Both the position numbers and the translations under genes were made by a program. From NCBI GenBank assembly GCA_022432975.1, contig CM039508.1, positions 50,371,646 through 50,435,645 on the forward strand: a stretch of DNA of 64,000 bases. Direction: 5' to 3'. Numbering within the stretch: position 1 is the first letter of the stretch; each line of letters opens with the position of its first letter. Shown here piece by piece: positions 23,485 through 33,622 of this stretch. The notes beneath the pieces are model-generated. The model saw nothing but the letters and a program-made list of their open reading frames with translations, was not told the origin of the DNA and did no database searches. The stretch is from Begonia masoniana (Eukaryota; Streptophyta; Magnoliopsida; Cucurbitales; Begoniaceae).

Positions 23485-24677
23485 ATGGGAAGAGCTCCTT
23501 GTTGTGATAAGGCAAATGTGAAGAAAGGGCCATGGTCGCCTGAAGAAGATGTAAAGCTTAAAGACTTCATAGAGAAGTATGGAACTGGTGGAAATTGGAT
23601 TTCTCTTCCTCAAAAGGCTGGTAAAACTTCACCTGCTTACGCTCTTATCAACTCTCTCTCTCTCTCTCTCTCTCTTTCTAACTTTTTCTTTGTTGGGAGT
23701 TCGGATTAGGTCTGAAGAGATGTGGGAAGAGTTGCAGACTGAGATGGCTGAACTATCTGAGACCCAACATTAAACATGGAGAGTTTTCAGAGGAGGAAGA
23801 CAGAATCATTTGCACACTCTTTGCCAACATTGGAAGCAGGTATATATATTTCTGTTCATTTCCATAATTAGCAGGAAAAAAAAGGGTTTAAATTATTAAA
23901 TCTAGGACTACACTCTAATATCGATATATTTTGACAGTGTTTTTGGTATAAATAATTATACTAATAAATAATTTCGAGAGTGAATGAATTTAAAACTACT
24001 CTACTGTTACTTCGGTTGGATGAGATAAATCTGGAAAAAGGTAGAGTGAAGTTGGCCTTACTTAGTTGAAGCTTGTTCGTATAGAACCTAAAAAATGAGT
24101 ATATTTTATTAACAGGTGGTCAATAATAGCAGCTCAATTACCGGGAAGAACAGATAACGACATAAAAAACTACTGGAACACGAAGCTAAAGAAGAAACTG
24201 GCAGCATTCATCTCTTCTTCCCAGAGAAAACCCGTGCCATTTGAATTCTCTGATCCGCCATTTTCGTCATTTTTGAGCTCCAGTTATTACCAGCGTGAAT
24301 TACCTCCAGTTTCCATCCGACCCAGTTTTTCAAATTCCTCTAGTTTGGCTACCAACCCTTCTCTTTTCCAAACCCAGGAGAATTTAATCTACTCCACTGA
24401 TTACTCCCCACCAACTTTATACGAAAATTTCCAGGCCGTTGGATCGAGTGAAGGAAGCTGCAGTTCATCCGACAGACATTTTACTCGGATAATGAACTAC
24501 AGCAGCAAAATGGAAGATGATTCAACTCCATGGACGAACAAGCTTGGAGAAATTAGCTCGATGGGATATGATCTTGAGTATCTTAAGCAGTTGATAAGTA
24601 GTGATAACAATTGTTTGGAAAGTTGTGTAAATGTTGACGAAAATAAGAGTGGGGAGAATCTGATGTTTTATTATTAG
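23485..24677 (+). CDS. R2R3-MYB transcription factor, subgroup 14 (RAX/MYB36/MYB68 group)
   Basis: Three exons: 23485-23620, 23710-23839, 24116-24677; 828 nt, 275 residues, no frame break. The N-terminus [20 protein letters not shown] is the signature of this subgroup. R2 spans about 14-61 and R3 about 67-112, with '[20 protein letters not shown]' in the last helix of R3 (residues 91-110) and the usual replacement of the first R3 tryptophan (Phe71). The two intron positions match the conserved R2R3-MYB pattern. After LKKKL the tail is Ser-rich and ends in a segment with YLKQLISS. Members act in axillary meristem formation (RAX1-3), Casparian strip differentiation (MYB36) and root growth (MYB68/84); I cannot choose among them. 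Intron 1 holds a CT microsatellite (about 23653-23676). Confidence 0.93.
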
Positions 24678-26329
24678 CGAGTAGCTTTATTGCTGACAAG
24701 AGTGTAAGTACAAAAATCAGAGAGATTTGATGGGGTAAGGGGGGAGAGATTGACAGAAGACAGGGATTTTCATGTGGGTTTGTGTTGTTTTGTTGAATGA
24801 AACATTGTAATCTGATGTTTTTGACTTGATTTTCTGCATTTCTTTTTGGGATTTGATGACAGAGATGTACCTCTTTTGATAAGGCTGAAAAAACTTCCTT
24901 TGTTGAACAAAGTTTATGAAAACTAGACCATTCTTTTTCTTTTAGTTTTAGTTTTTTGATTGAGAAAGAAGTAGATCAAAACATCTCCATGTTCCTCAGT
25001 ATTTGGTCTCTTGAAGTTTGCTTCTGCATGGCTTTGTTTTGTCTCAAAACGATTCGTTTGATCAAATCTACGCAGAGGAAGGTACCGTGTATACATTAGT
25101 ATATTATTGTCTGCTTTAATGACGGGTGACGGGTCCAATACCCACACATTCTTTGCGGTTTTGTTTTTAGTGTTTAAGTTTCTCTAGTATGTGTTGTATT
25201 GGGATGAGAATATAGTTCTATATATGAACAATTTTATCTACACCGGTCACGTGATGTAAGATTGTGCAACTTTTTTTGCATGCGATTAGCTCTTACAAAG
25301 TACTTGATATTAGTTCGTCATTACTTTCACAAATATAGAGATAGTTTAGTAAGTCAATCAATAAGTTTTTTAAGAGATTTACTTGCTCATCAAACTTCGT
25401 AAAATAATAGAATCTCAAATGAAAATTACTACTCTATGGTAACACCAAGTCAAATTGAACATCTCTTTTACCAAAAATTATATTTGTTTAATAACAAACA
25501 AGATGTTAAACTTTGATACGACCCAAAATAGTTTTTTTAGATTTGTTCTTCTACTTGTAATTTTTTCGCGTAAATCTAATGTCTCACATTACTATTTTTT
25601 TCCGATTATCGTTCGATTTCAACACAAACCAACATATATAAACAATTGAAATCCACTTAAGCTTCTCTAAACTTTAAGGAGACATAATCTATATTAAAAA
25701 AACAAGGTGACACTTAATACTGTATCATTATGCAATACAATAAGTGAAACTATAGTTATCTTTGCTTTTGTATGCAAGCAAAGTTGATGAGACAATAGTT
25801 TAAAGTTCCAATGTCGTACTAGACTGGTGCAACGTTGTTGGGTTAGTATCTAAATCTTATAAACATTAAGAGAAAATCTCCTTTGTTGAAGTGGCAGAGA
25901 ATCTTTATTGGGAAAGAAGAAATCAAAGGAACACCATATCTGTCAGCTGGCCACAGAAGAAGAGACAAATCTTATAAATTTTAGTCGAATTCAAAACAAT
26001 AATATAAAATTGCTCTATCTTTTAATTTTAATTGTTCCAAGGAATTTTCTTGATCTCTTGCTGTGTGTTGCCTAATGCCTATTCTTGTTGTACAATTGTG
26101 ACATTATCTTTGGTTCTTTTTAAATAAAAGTAAAAACAAAATAGAAAATAGAGAGAGCAAGTATAACGTAGCGGGATGCGGAAAGAACAAGAACACTCTC
26201 CAAAGAGAAAACGAAGTCCTAGTTTTTAAAAGAGATTTCAATAATGCAAAAAGATAACTAATTTTGAGTTACATTCAAAATAAATACTGACAATTAAAAA
26301 AATTCTAATAAAATTAAATAATGCAGGAA
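24678..26329. other. Spacer downstream of the MYB gene
   Basis: No gene seen. It contains the MYB 3' region and AT-rich sequence, then the left edge of the chromovirus debris. Confidence 0.5.
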
Positions 26330-26517
26330 ATATTAAGTAAAAACTTGGACTGTCAATTTGAGGGCCCAAACGTTTGATATTTGGGCCTGAGAAAGGTCGA
26401 TCAAGGAAAAACGATGTAACAAGTCGCGGGTCTCTGCGAGAGCTTCGATTTGATATCTTTTACGAAAATTCTGACACTCATAGTAAAAGTTATGGTTCTT
26501 TGAAGTTGAAGAAGTCA

Positions 26518-28662
26518 CTACTTTTCATCATTCTCTCCCACCATAGAAAAACTCGACTTCGAGTTTTCCGGATACGCTGATTCGTCATCTAGAAAGAATG
26601 GAAAGATATCTGCCACATTAAATGTCTTGGATATTCCCATACTGTTTGGTAGCCCAATGACGTAGGCATTATCGTTGATTTTCTTCTCTATCCGATATGG
26701 GGCATACCTCTTAGGTTGTAACTTGCTGTATTTCCCCATTGAGAATCGTTATTTGCGAAGAAACACTATCACTTGATCTCCCACGACATATATCTTCTGA
26801 CATCGATGTTTATCTGTTGCTGCCTTATATTTAGCATTGGACTTCTCGATTCTCCGTTTGACCTCTGATGCAACATTTTGCCACTGTTCCACCATATGCT
26901 TTGCTGGAACATTGATGCTAGAATCTGAAGTCATGGGGAGTTTAATCAAATATAAAGAATGTTGGGGCGGTTTTGTATAGACGATAGAAAAAGGAGACTT
27001 TCCTGTTGTCCTGTGAACGGTGCTGTTGTACGCAAACTCTGCTTCATGTAGAGCTATGTCTCATTGCTTCAGTTTGTCTGTGCATATGCTCTGGAGCAAA
27101 TTTCTCCGCAGTCTATTTGTAATTTCCATCTGACCGTCTGTTTGAGGGTGGGCAGTAGTACTGTAGTTAAGGGAAAAGTCGAACATCTTCCATAGGAGAA
27201 ATGGCTGAGGAACTTACTATCTCGATCAGACGTAATAGATTTGGGCACCCCATATAAGCGCACAACCTCTTTGAAGAATAACTGACACGATTCCGCCTCC
27301 AAGGGATCGTGTTACTACCCACAATAAAAACCGATTAGCAAGAAACAAGAAAACAGAAATTCCAGAAACTTCAAACTACAATTTCACCAATCAAACGTTA
27401 ACCAAATTAAACAAAATTTTAAGGGATTCTTCGATTATGAGTTAAGTTTATGTCCTCAAAATTTCAGATCCAGAAGATTTGTAAATCAAAAGTTATGAGC
27501 AGAACACCAGTTGCTGTCCGGTAAGCAATATTTTGTAAGCTTCCGGCAAACACTCTTCCGTAGAAGAATGACAGCAAGTGGAACTGGCTAATGGCCACCT
27601 TCTTCGTATATCCTACTCTGAAAAGAGAGGGAAGAAGCGTGGAACAATAGCTATTCAAGCAACCGTGGGCTTGAAAGCGTAAAGGAGAAAACTCTCCTCG
27701 GTTCTTGACCGAACCGAGCCTTACCGTTCACCGGTCTTCAAGCTCCGAACACTTAGCCAAAATTAGGTTATTCTCATAGCATCAACAACTGAATACAAAC
27801 ACCAATAACCATGTATTTATAGACATAGGGTGAGCTGGTTGTTGAGTTGGGCTTGGGCTTGCAAAAAGGGGCCATTATGTGTGGCCAATGTTGGGCTTAC
27901 CTCTATTCTTTGGCCCAAGTTGGATTCTCTCCATTTTCTTTGCTTCAACCAACTTCCAACCACCATCTAACTTAACATACATCTAATCCTAATGCATAAG
28001 AATGCATGCTTTAATAATTCCTTACAATAAGGCCATTGTTTACCAAATAAAACACACAAAAAGTAACAAATAAAACACACATAATATTTGGTTACAATGA
28101 GTTGAATTAGGGAAGACAAATTCTCTCCTCATCTTCATGCTTCCAATCCAAGCCTTTACATATTCAACTCCTACAAAATGAGAGGTAAATGCATTAATAA
28201 ATTCGCCCTCGTTAATAAACGCACTTACCTTGATTGGTGACGGGGCCTTGGGCACATCAATAACCGAGCTACGTTCTGTGCATCGGCGACTTTCCTGCAG
28301 GGAATAAAGTGGGACATCTTAGAAAATCTGTCAACCACCACAAAGATAGAGTCAAATCCTTATTGTGTTTTAGGTAATCCGAGGACGAAGTCCATAGAGG
28401 GATCCTCCCATATTTTGTCTGGCACAGGTAGTGGCATATAGAGTCCCGTATTTTGTGAATGTCTCTTCGTTGTTTGACAGACGTAATACTTCTGCACCTC
28501 CCTACTCATGTCTCGGCGTAGGTGGAGCCAATAGAACCGCTCGCTAATTGTGGTCATAGTTTTGTCTCTGCCCAAGTATCCTGTTAGACCCCCTCCATGC
28601 AAATCTCGAATGACTTTATCTCGTAAAGACGATTGTGGAAGACATAGCTGGTTACCTTTCAT
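26518..28662 (-). pseudogene. Gypsy integrase remnant, interrupted
   Basis: 28360-28662 carries the zinc-binding and early core part ([46 protein letters not shown]). Continuing to 28266 are phrases such as [16 protein letters not shown] in a shifted frame. After the 977-bp insertion, 27069-27282 has [20 protein letters not shown]. Then 26749-26949 and 26518-26739 hold the C-terminal part, ending in [19 protein letters not shown] and [11 protein letters not shown]. Multiple frame breaks; not functional. Confidence 0.85.
27283..28259 (-). mobile_element. 977-bp solo-LTR-like insertion in the integrase region
   Basis: Flanked by exact ATAAC duplications (27278-27282 and 28260-28264), with TG at the start and CA at the end (plus strand TGACACGATT...GCACATCA). 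Removing it joins VARL to FFKEVV of the integrase. On the minus strand TATAAATACAT (27811-27821) could be the LTR TATA box. No coding domain was recognised. The family was not identified. Confidence 0.75.
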
Positions 28663-28725
28663 CAGAAAACCATTATGTATGTGATAATTTGCACAAGGTT
28701 GTCTGACGCTGCATCTATCCCAAAT

Positions 28726-29600
28726 CTACATAAATTCTGGATCCGTTTGATATATGTCTTTCAAACATTCGAACCCCACAATTTCATTGACCAACGTCAC
28801 CATTAGCGTTACTCTTCTGCTCAATGCATCAACCACTTTATTTTGAACGCCTCCCTTATGTCGTAGCTTGAAAGAAAATTTCTGCAATAACTGTACCCAC
28901 CTAGCATGCATATCTTTGCTGATGCAGGTCTGATTGTTTAATTGTTTAAGGGCGTCGTAATCAGAAAATAAAACGAACTTCTTTCTGACCAGATATTGTT
29001 CCCTCGTTCGCAAGGCGCATACAACTGCATAAAACTCTTTATCATATGTGCTCCACGTACGTCTAGCCTGACACAACTTTTCATTGAAGAACGCAATCGG
29101 TCGTTTTTCTTGGGATAAAAAAGCTCCAATATCTACACCACTGGCATCACAATCAACTTCAAACAATTTATTAAAATTAGAAGAGCTAATACCGGGGCTA
29201 TACAAAGCTTCTCCTTTAACAACACAAAACTCGCCTCGACTTCTTCTACACATTGAAATCTTCCTTTCTTTAGGCACTCCATGAGAGGTGCTGCAACGAA
29301 CTGAAATGCCTAATGAATCGACGATAAAAACTGGTCAATCAGAGAAAACTTCTCAATTCAGTCACTGATTTTGGCCTAGGCCACTCTCTGATGGCCTTGA
29401 TCTTTTCGTCGTCAACTTGAATGTCATCTATACCCATAATAAATTCGAGAAATGACAATTTCTTAATGACAAAATTGCATTTCTTTAGATTAATAAATAG
29501 CTTATTGGCCTGCAGGATGCTTAGGACTTCTCGCAATGCTCAATGCACTACTCTGTCCTTGGCTATAGGAAAGAGAATATATATATTATTGACATAGATG
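28726..29600 (-). pseudogene. Gypsy reverse transcriptase thumb and RNase H remnant
   Basis: 29339-29536 encodes the RT connection segment (LREVLSILQANKLFINLKKC; AIREWPRPKSVTELRSFL). 28726-29277 encodes RNase H ([53 protein letters not shown]), ending in VVDALSRR. Upstream to about 29600 the YxDD active-site region appears as IYVNN, in which both aspartates would be lost. The fingers and palm are missing, replaced by Copia sequence. Confidence 0.85.
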
Positions 29601-29604
29601 TTTT

Positions 29605-30540
29605 GAGCATATTGATGAAAAATGCTTTGCTGTTAATTCTTCTCATGATGCTTGGTTTGGCATAGGAGATTAGGACACGTAGGAATGATACTAGTAAGAT
29701 TACTAAGGATATTGAGTTAGCGGGATTCCTAAGATTAATATTATAAAAAAAAAATTCTTTGAAAAGGATAAAGTCTGTGAAGCTTGTCAAATGGGCAAGC
29801 AAATCAAAAGTTCTTTTGCTTCTAAGAATTCAATTTCTACTTCTAAGCCTCTCCAACTCCTTCACATGGACCTCTTCGGTCCTTCTAATATAGCAAGCTT
29901 AGGTGGAAAATTCTATGCTTTTGTCATTGTAGATGACTTCTCTAGGTTTTCTTTGGTGTCTTTTTTTGGTTCGAAAGTCTAAGGATGAGACTTTTGATAT
30001 CTTCTCTAGCTTTAGGAAAAGAGTCCAAAATGAGAAGGAGCTCACCATTGCTGACTATTCGTAGTGATCATGGTGGTGAGTTGAAATGAAAGATTTGAAC
30101 TTCTGTGTCTCAAGTATGGAATTGAGCACAATTTCTCCTCTCCTAGAACCCTCAGCAAAATGGTGTTGTTGAGAGGAAAAATAAGTCTCCTCCGAACCGT
30201 GCCCGAACTATGCTAATTGAGAATTCCCTTCCCAAATACTTCTGGGCTGAAGCCGTTGCTACAGCTTGCTATGTTCTTAATAGAGTCTCCATAAGGCCGA
30301 TTCTAAAGAAAACTCCATATGAACTCTGGAGTGGAAAAACTCCTTCGTAAGTACTTAGAGCCTTTTGCATAAATGCTTCATCCTTAACACTAAGGATAAC
30401 TTAGGGAAATTCGATTCCAAATCCGATCTTGGAATTTTCTTGGTTATTCTTAACATTAATAGCAAAGACGTTTTCAATAGGAGAACTCTAGTTGTTGAGG
30501 AATCTGTTCATGTCAATTTTGATGAGACTCCTCAACCAAT
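29605..30540 (+). pseudogene. Ty1/copia GAG-pre-integrase and integrase fragment
   Basis: Plus strand and opposite to the surrounding Gypsy. It shows KCFAVNSSHDAWF, EKDKVCEACQMGKQIKSSF, LQLLHMDLFGPSNIASLGGK and FVIVDDFSRFSLVSF (29791-29982). Then, across frameshifts, it shows IRSDHGGEL, PQQNGVVERK, FPNTSGLK (decayed) and a stretch ending ESVHVNFDETPQP (about 30490-30540). Both ends are cut and there is no target duplication, so it is a fragment rather than a clean insertion. Confidence 0.85.
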
Positions 30541-30986
30541 GATTAAGTCGATGTCATGCTGAATGTTCCTTATAGGTGGCAAACCACTCGACAACTCTTC
30601 AGGAACGATGTCATCAAACTCTTCCAATAACAGGCTGACTTCTTGGGGTAGCTCAGCCATCAACTGCTCTTCACCAACCATAAGAATTTGTCTCATGATT
30701 AGTGCATAAGCCTTCCAAGATTCTTTAATCGCCTCCTCCATTTTGTGATCCGTTTGGGTAATAGTAAAGAAAGATTCCCCCTTTACTTTAGAAGTTTTGA
30801 GACAGTTCTTTGCTTTTAGAGGAAGTAATGTGAAGTTCATTCTGTCATTTTTCAATTTATAGATGTTCTCCCTACCTGCGTGTTGAGCGTCCACGTCAAA
30901 TTGCCACAGTCTACCAAACAGAAGGTGGCATGCATCCATATCCACGATATCACAGTATAATTCATCTGTATATTTACCGATGGAAA
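30532..30986 (-). pseudogene. Gypsy protease-RT linker remnant
   Basis: It encodes DMDACHLLFGRLWQFDVDAQ, then a Lys-rich stretch and LLLEEFDDIVPEELSSGLPP and IRNIQHDIDLI, the segment between protease and the RT core in chromoviruses. It ends at the Copia junction on one side and the Athila-type solo LTR on the other. Confidence 0.8.
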
Positions 30987-30991
30987 ATGGT

Positions 30992-31553
30992 TGTTGCGAA
31001 AAATCCTATGCAAGTGAACGTGTCGCAAAAGTAATAAAGTGTATAAATACGAGTCGAACCCACAAGGACTAGTTTTACTAATTATCAAACAAAATTAATC
31101 TCAATTTATAATGAATATGAAATTTTGGTGATTTTGAATTTAATAAAACACAATAAAATAATTAAAATAAATTGTAGAAATTAAATGAATTGAGAATATA
31201 ATGAGAAAGCTCTAAGATTTCCGATTTCACATAAATTAATCATATTTAGTATTCCTAATTCAATTCATGAAATTCTATTTCTATGTGTTGATGGCAATTT
31301 CACAAAACTATTTATTAATCTCTCTCGAGCAATGATAAATTTATTCAATTAACGAATTATTACCTCTCGCCTGACATGCTGCAATCGATCGCAGGCTATT
31401 CGTCTCCTTTCTTTTCTTCTTTTCGAAACCTGTAATTTCTCAATTCTCTACACACTTACACCACAATTATTAGTATCATTCACATGCTTGACTAAAGCAT
31501 ATCAAATCAAGTATACAAAGATACAATAAAATGTGTAAAATACACACTTATCA
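30992..31553 (-). mobile_element. 562-bp Athila-type solo LTR with perfect TSD
   Basis: Plus-strand start TGTTGCGAAAAATCC and end AAAATACACACTTATCA match the LTR ends of the Athila element at 49549-58890. Internal phrases also match (GCAAAAGTAATAAAGTGT; TGTGTTGATGGCAATTTCAC; AATCTCTCTCGAGCAA). Both flanks are ATGGT (30987-30991 and 31554-31558). At 562 bp it is about one third of the Athila LTR length because the hairpin-rich U3 part is absent, so it is a related shorter family or a deleted copy. Confidence 0.88.
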
Positions 31554-31558
31554 ATGGT

Positions 31559-31891
31559 ACCTTGCAGCGTTCTTTCACTTGAATCTTGCTCGCCTACCTT
31601 GATCCATCCAATCTAGTATGGGGTAGGGTGCTTTTTAACTGGTAATTGTAAAATATCTACAGTTTCTCTGTCAATAATATTCTCACAACTACCATTGTCG
31701 ATGATCAAATAAAAGAGTCGACCATTAATTGTACATCTGGTGCAAAATAATTGATGTCTCTGATAGCAATCTTCGTGCTTAGGAGTGAGCATCAATTTTC
31801 GAATCACGAATGCCTCATTTTCCCCTCTTCATCTCCCTCCTCAGAACGCCTCTTCGTCGTCATCGGGTTCACAGTAAATATCTTGTTCATC
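31559..31891 (-). pseudogene. Gypsy aspartic protease remnant
   Basis: It encodes RCTINGRLFYLIIDNGSCEN, where the protease D[ST]G triad appears as DNG, then VDILQLPVKKHPTPY. Upstream is an acidic gag-pro linker (EQDIYCEPDDDEEAF) with a stop. Chromovirus proteases have IDSGSCEN here. Confidence 0.8.
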
Positions 31892-31896
31892 TCTAT

Positions 31897-32765
31897 TGTC
31901 ACGACCCAGGAGAGGGTCTAACAGAAACGCCAGGTTAAACAATCAACCTCGGGGAGGTCCTGGATTAGTGTTAAAACTTCCGCACTCAGCCTTAGGTTAG
32001 ATGGTGGACCTCCCCGAGGTTGATCGTTTAACCTGGCATTTCGATCACCACACAAACTGATCTGCAGATAAATGCAACTCCACTTCTTGTCGCCCAGCGG
32101 AGTATTCAAAAAGAAAGGAGCTTCTATCTCTTCGATGGATAACCCCAACACCTCAGCAAACTCAGCAGAAATAAACGAATGCGAAGTCCCAGTATCAAAC
32201 AAAACCCGAGCAAAAGTACGAAAAATCAGAATAGTACCGTCCACAACCGCAGGCTGGTCAGGCACTGGATAATACTCTGTCTGATCTACTTGCATAAGAC
32301 TGGCCAGCTACTCCCTTGCCCTTATAGTCACGACCACGGCCACCGCCCTTGGAGGCAAATCCCCGAAATCCTCCTGTCCTCTGCAGCTGAACAGGAGGGG
32401 AACCCATAGCAAAGGGCTGCCTGATGGGAACCTTTCCTATGCTGTGTATACTGATGCCTCCGGGGTTTGTTTAGGATGTGTATTGATGCAGCAGGCTAAG
32501 GTAATGGCTTATGCCTCTCGGCAGTTGAAGTCCCATGAGCAGAACTATCTTACCCACGACCTAGAGCTCGCCGCCATCATTTTTGCTTTGAAGATATGGC
32601 GGAGTTATTTTTATGGAGCCAGCTTCCAGGTTGTCTCTAATGCCAATAAATTTCTTTCACGACCCGGGAGAATGCCTAACAGAAACGCCAGGTTAGACGG
32701 TGGACCTCTCTGAGGTTGATCATTTAACCTGGCGTTTCTGTTAGGCCATCTACCGGGTCGTGACA
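31897..32765. mobile_element. 869-bp element with palindromic ends carrying inverted Gypsy pieces
   Basis: It begins TGTCACGACCCAGGAGA and ends CTACCGGGTCGTGACA, with exact TCTAT duplications on both sides (31892-31896, 32766-32770). The right terminal block (32655-32765, 111 bp) is itself a near-perfect palindrome: CACGACCCGG and TAACAGAAACGCCAGGTTA recur in reverse. The left block (31897 to about 32041) is a related palindrome with an inner duplication. Between them, about 32042-32433 encodes on the minus strand a Gypsy protease (VLFDTGTSHSFISAEFAEVL) and gag end. 32434-32654 encodes on the plus strand a Gypsy RNase H start ([36 protein letters not shown]). It looks like a non-autonomous, rearranged Tekay-like derivative. 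Confidence 0.8.
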
Positions 32766-32770
32766 TCTAT

Positions 32771-33104
32771 CACCAATGTTGACTGTCTTCCGATTTGGAC
32801 ATTCGTTTGACCGATGACCAGGCTGATTGCATCGGAAACATTTGCCAAGGATAGGTCTCACAATAGGGATTGGTTGATTTTGACACTTCTTTACTTTTGG
32901 CTACTACTCGCTTCCCAACTAATTTATCTTCTCTTCGTTCTGATCGACTTGGGGTATTAGAAATTGATCTTTCTTTATCTGCATTATTCCTTTGAAAATC
33001 TTCGTTCCCATAGGTATGCTTGTTCGAATCAAATCTACTATTGTTGTCTGTTTCTCTTGGATCATCTGTTTAGTCTTTATCGCCATATTCTTCTCTTCAT
33101 TCAT
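32771..33104 (-). pseudogene. Gypsy gag remnant with CCHC zinc knuckle
   Basis: 32799-32840 reads CFRCNQPGHRSNEC, a complete CX2CX4HX4C nucleocapsid knuckle, followed by PNRKTVN. Upstream coding is decayed (32919-33104 is Gln/Lys-rich). Only the C-terminal part of gag remains. Confidence 0.8.
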
Positions 33105-33120
33105 GATTTCGCAAATGTAG

Positions 33121-33622
33121 GAATCCGTTTAAAGAATACATAATTGAATCTATTTCAGACGTTAGCAGAGATTCAAGTAATGCACTTAAATATTCTGTTT
33201 TTACAAGTTTTTCATGTAAAAATCTCTTTTGAGCGGATAGAGAGTGAGGAGAGAATCAAGTAATTTATGAATTAAGGACTATGACACTTCACAATCTGAA
33301 GTACGTAATTATTTTTTCGTCCATAGTAGATTGTAGTAATTACAAGTCGTCTGTACACATGGTTTGGGTCCCAATAGGTCTATCTATATTATTATGTGTT
33401 TTAAGCTCAATTATTTTAGTTGCAGCTAACTATTTTAATGGTCATCATGTAAATTAATTAATTAAAATTGATTATGCAAGGAAATAAATAAAAATTCCGA
33501 AAACGCTAATTTTGGCAGGTCAAGAACGAATTTTTTATCAAACCAAAAAATTCACAGTGACATCTCTCTCCAAATTCCCAGCAAATCTTTTTATCCATTG
33601 AAGTTTTCTTGCTCGATCTTCA
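33121..33622. other. Promoter-proximal spacer of the 4CL-like gene
   Basis: AT-rich and without a gene. Because the chromovirus debris ends near 33120, the gene has about 500 bases of non-transposon upstream sequence. Confidence 0.5.

Larger units (their letters stand above)
26330..33120 (-). mobile_element. Decayed Ty3/gypsy chromovirus-like element with nested insertions
   Basis: Reading right to left on the minus strand, pieces appear in the standard gag-protease-RT-RNase H-integrase order: gag zinc knuckle (32799-32840), protease (31613-31890), protease-RT linker (30532-30986), RT thumb (29339-29600), RNase H (28726-29277), integrase (28266-28662, 27069-27282, 26518-26949). All are broken by stops and frameshifts. 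Later insertions are a solo LTR (27283-28259), a Copia fragment (about 29605-30540), an Athila-type solo LTR (30992-31553) and a palindromic composite (31897-32765). Intact flanking LTRs of the host element were not found. The right edge lies about 500 bases upstream of the 4CL-like gene. Confidence 0.85.

Noticed and set aside
32444..32713. 89-codon frame as a gene
   Set aside because: The first half is a Gypsy RNase H fragment and the tail runs into the palindromic terminal block of the 869-bp element.
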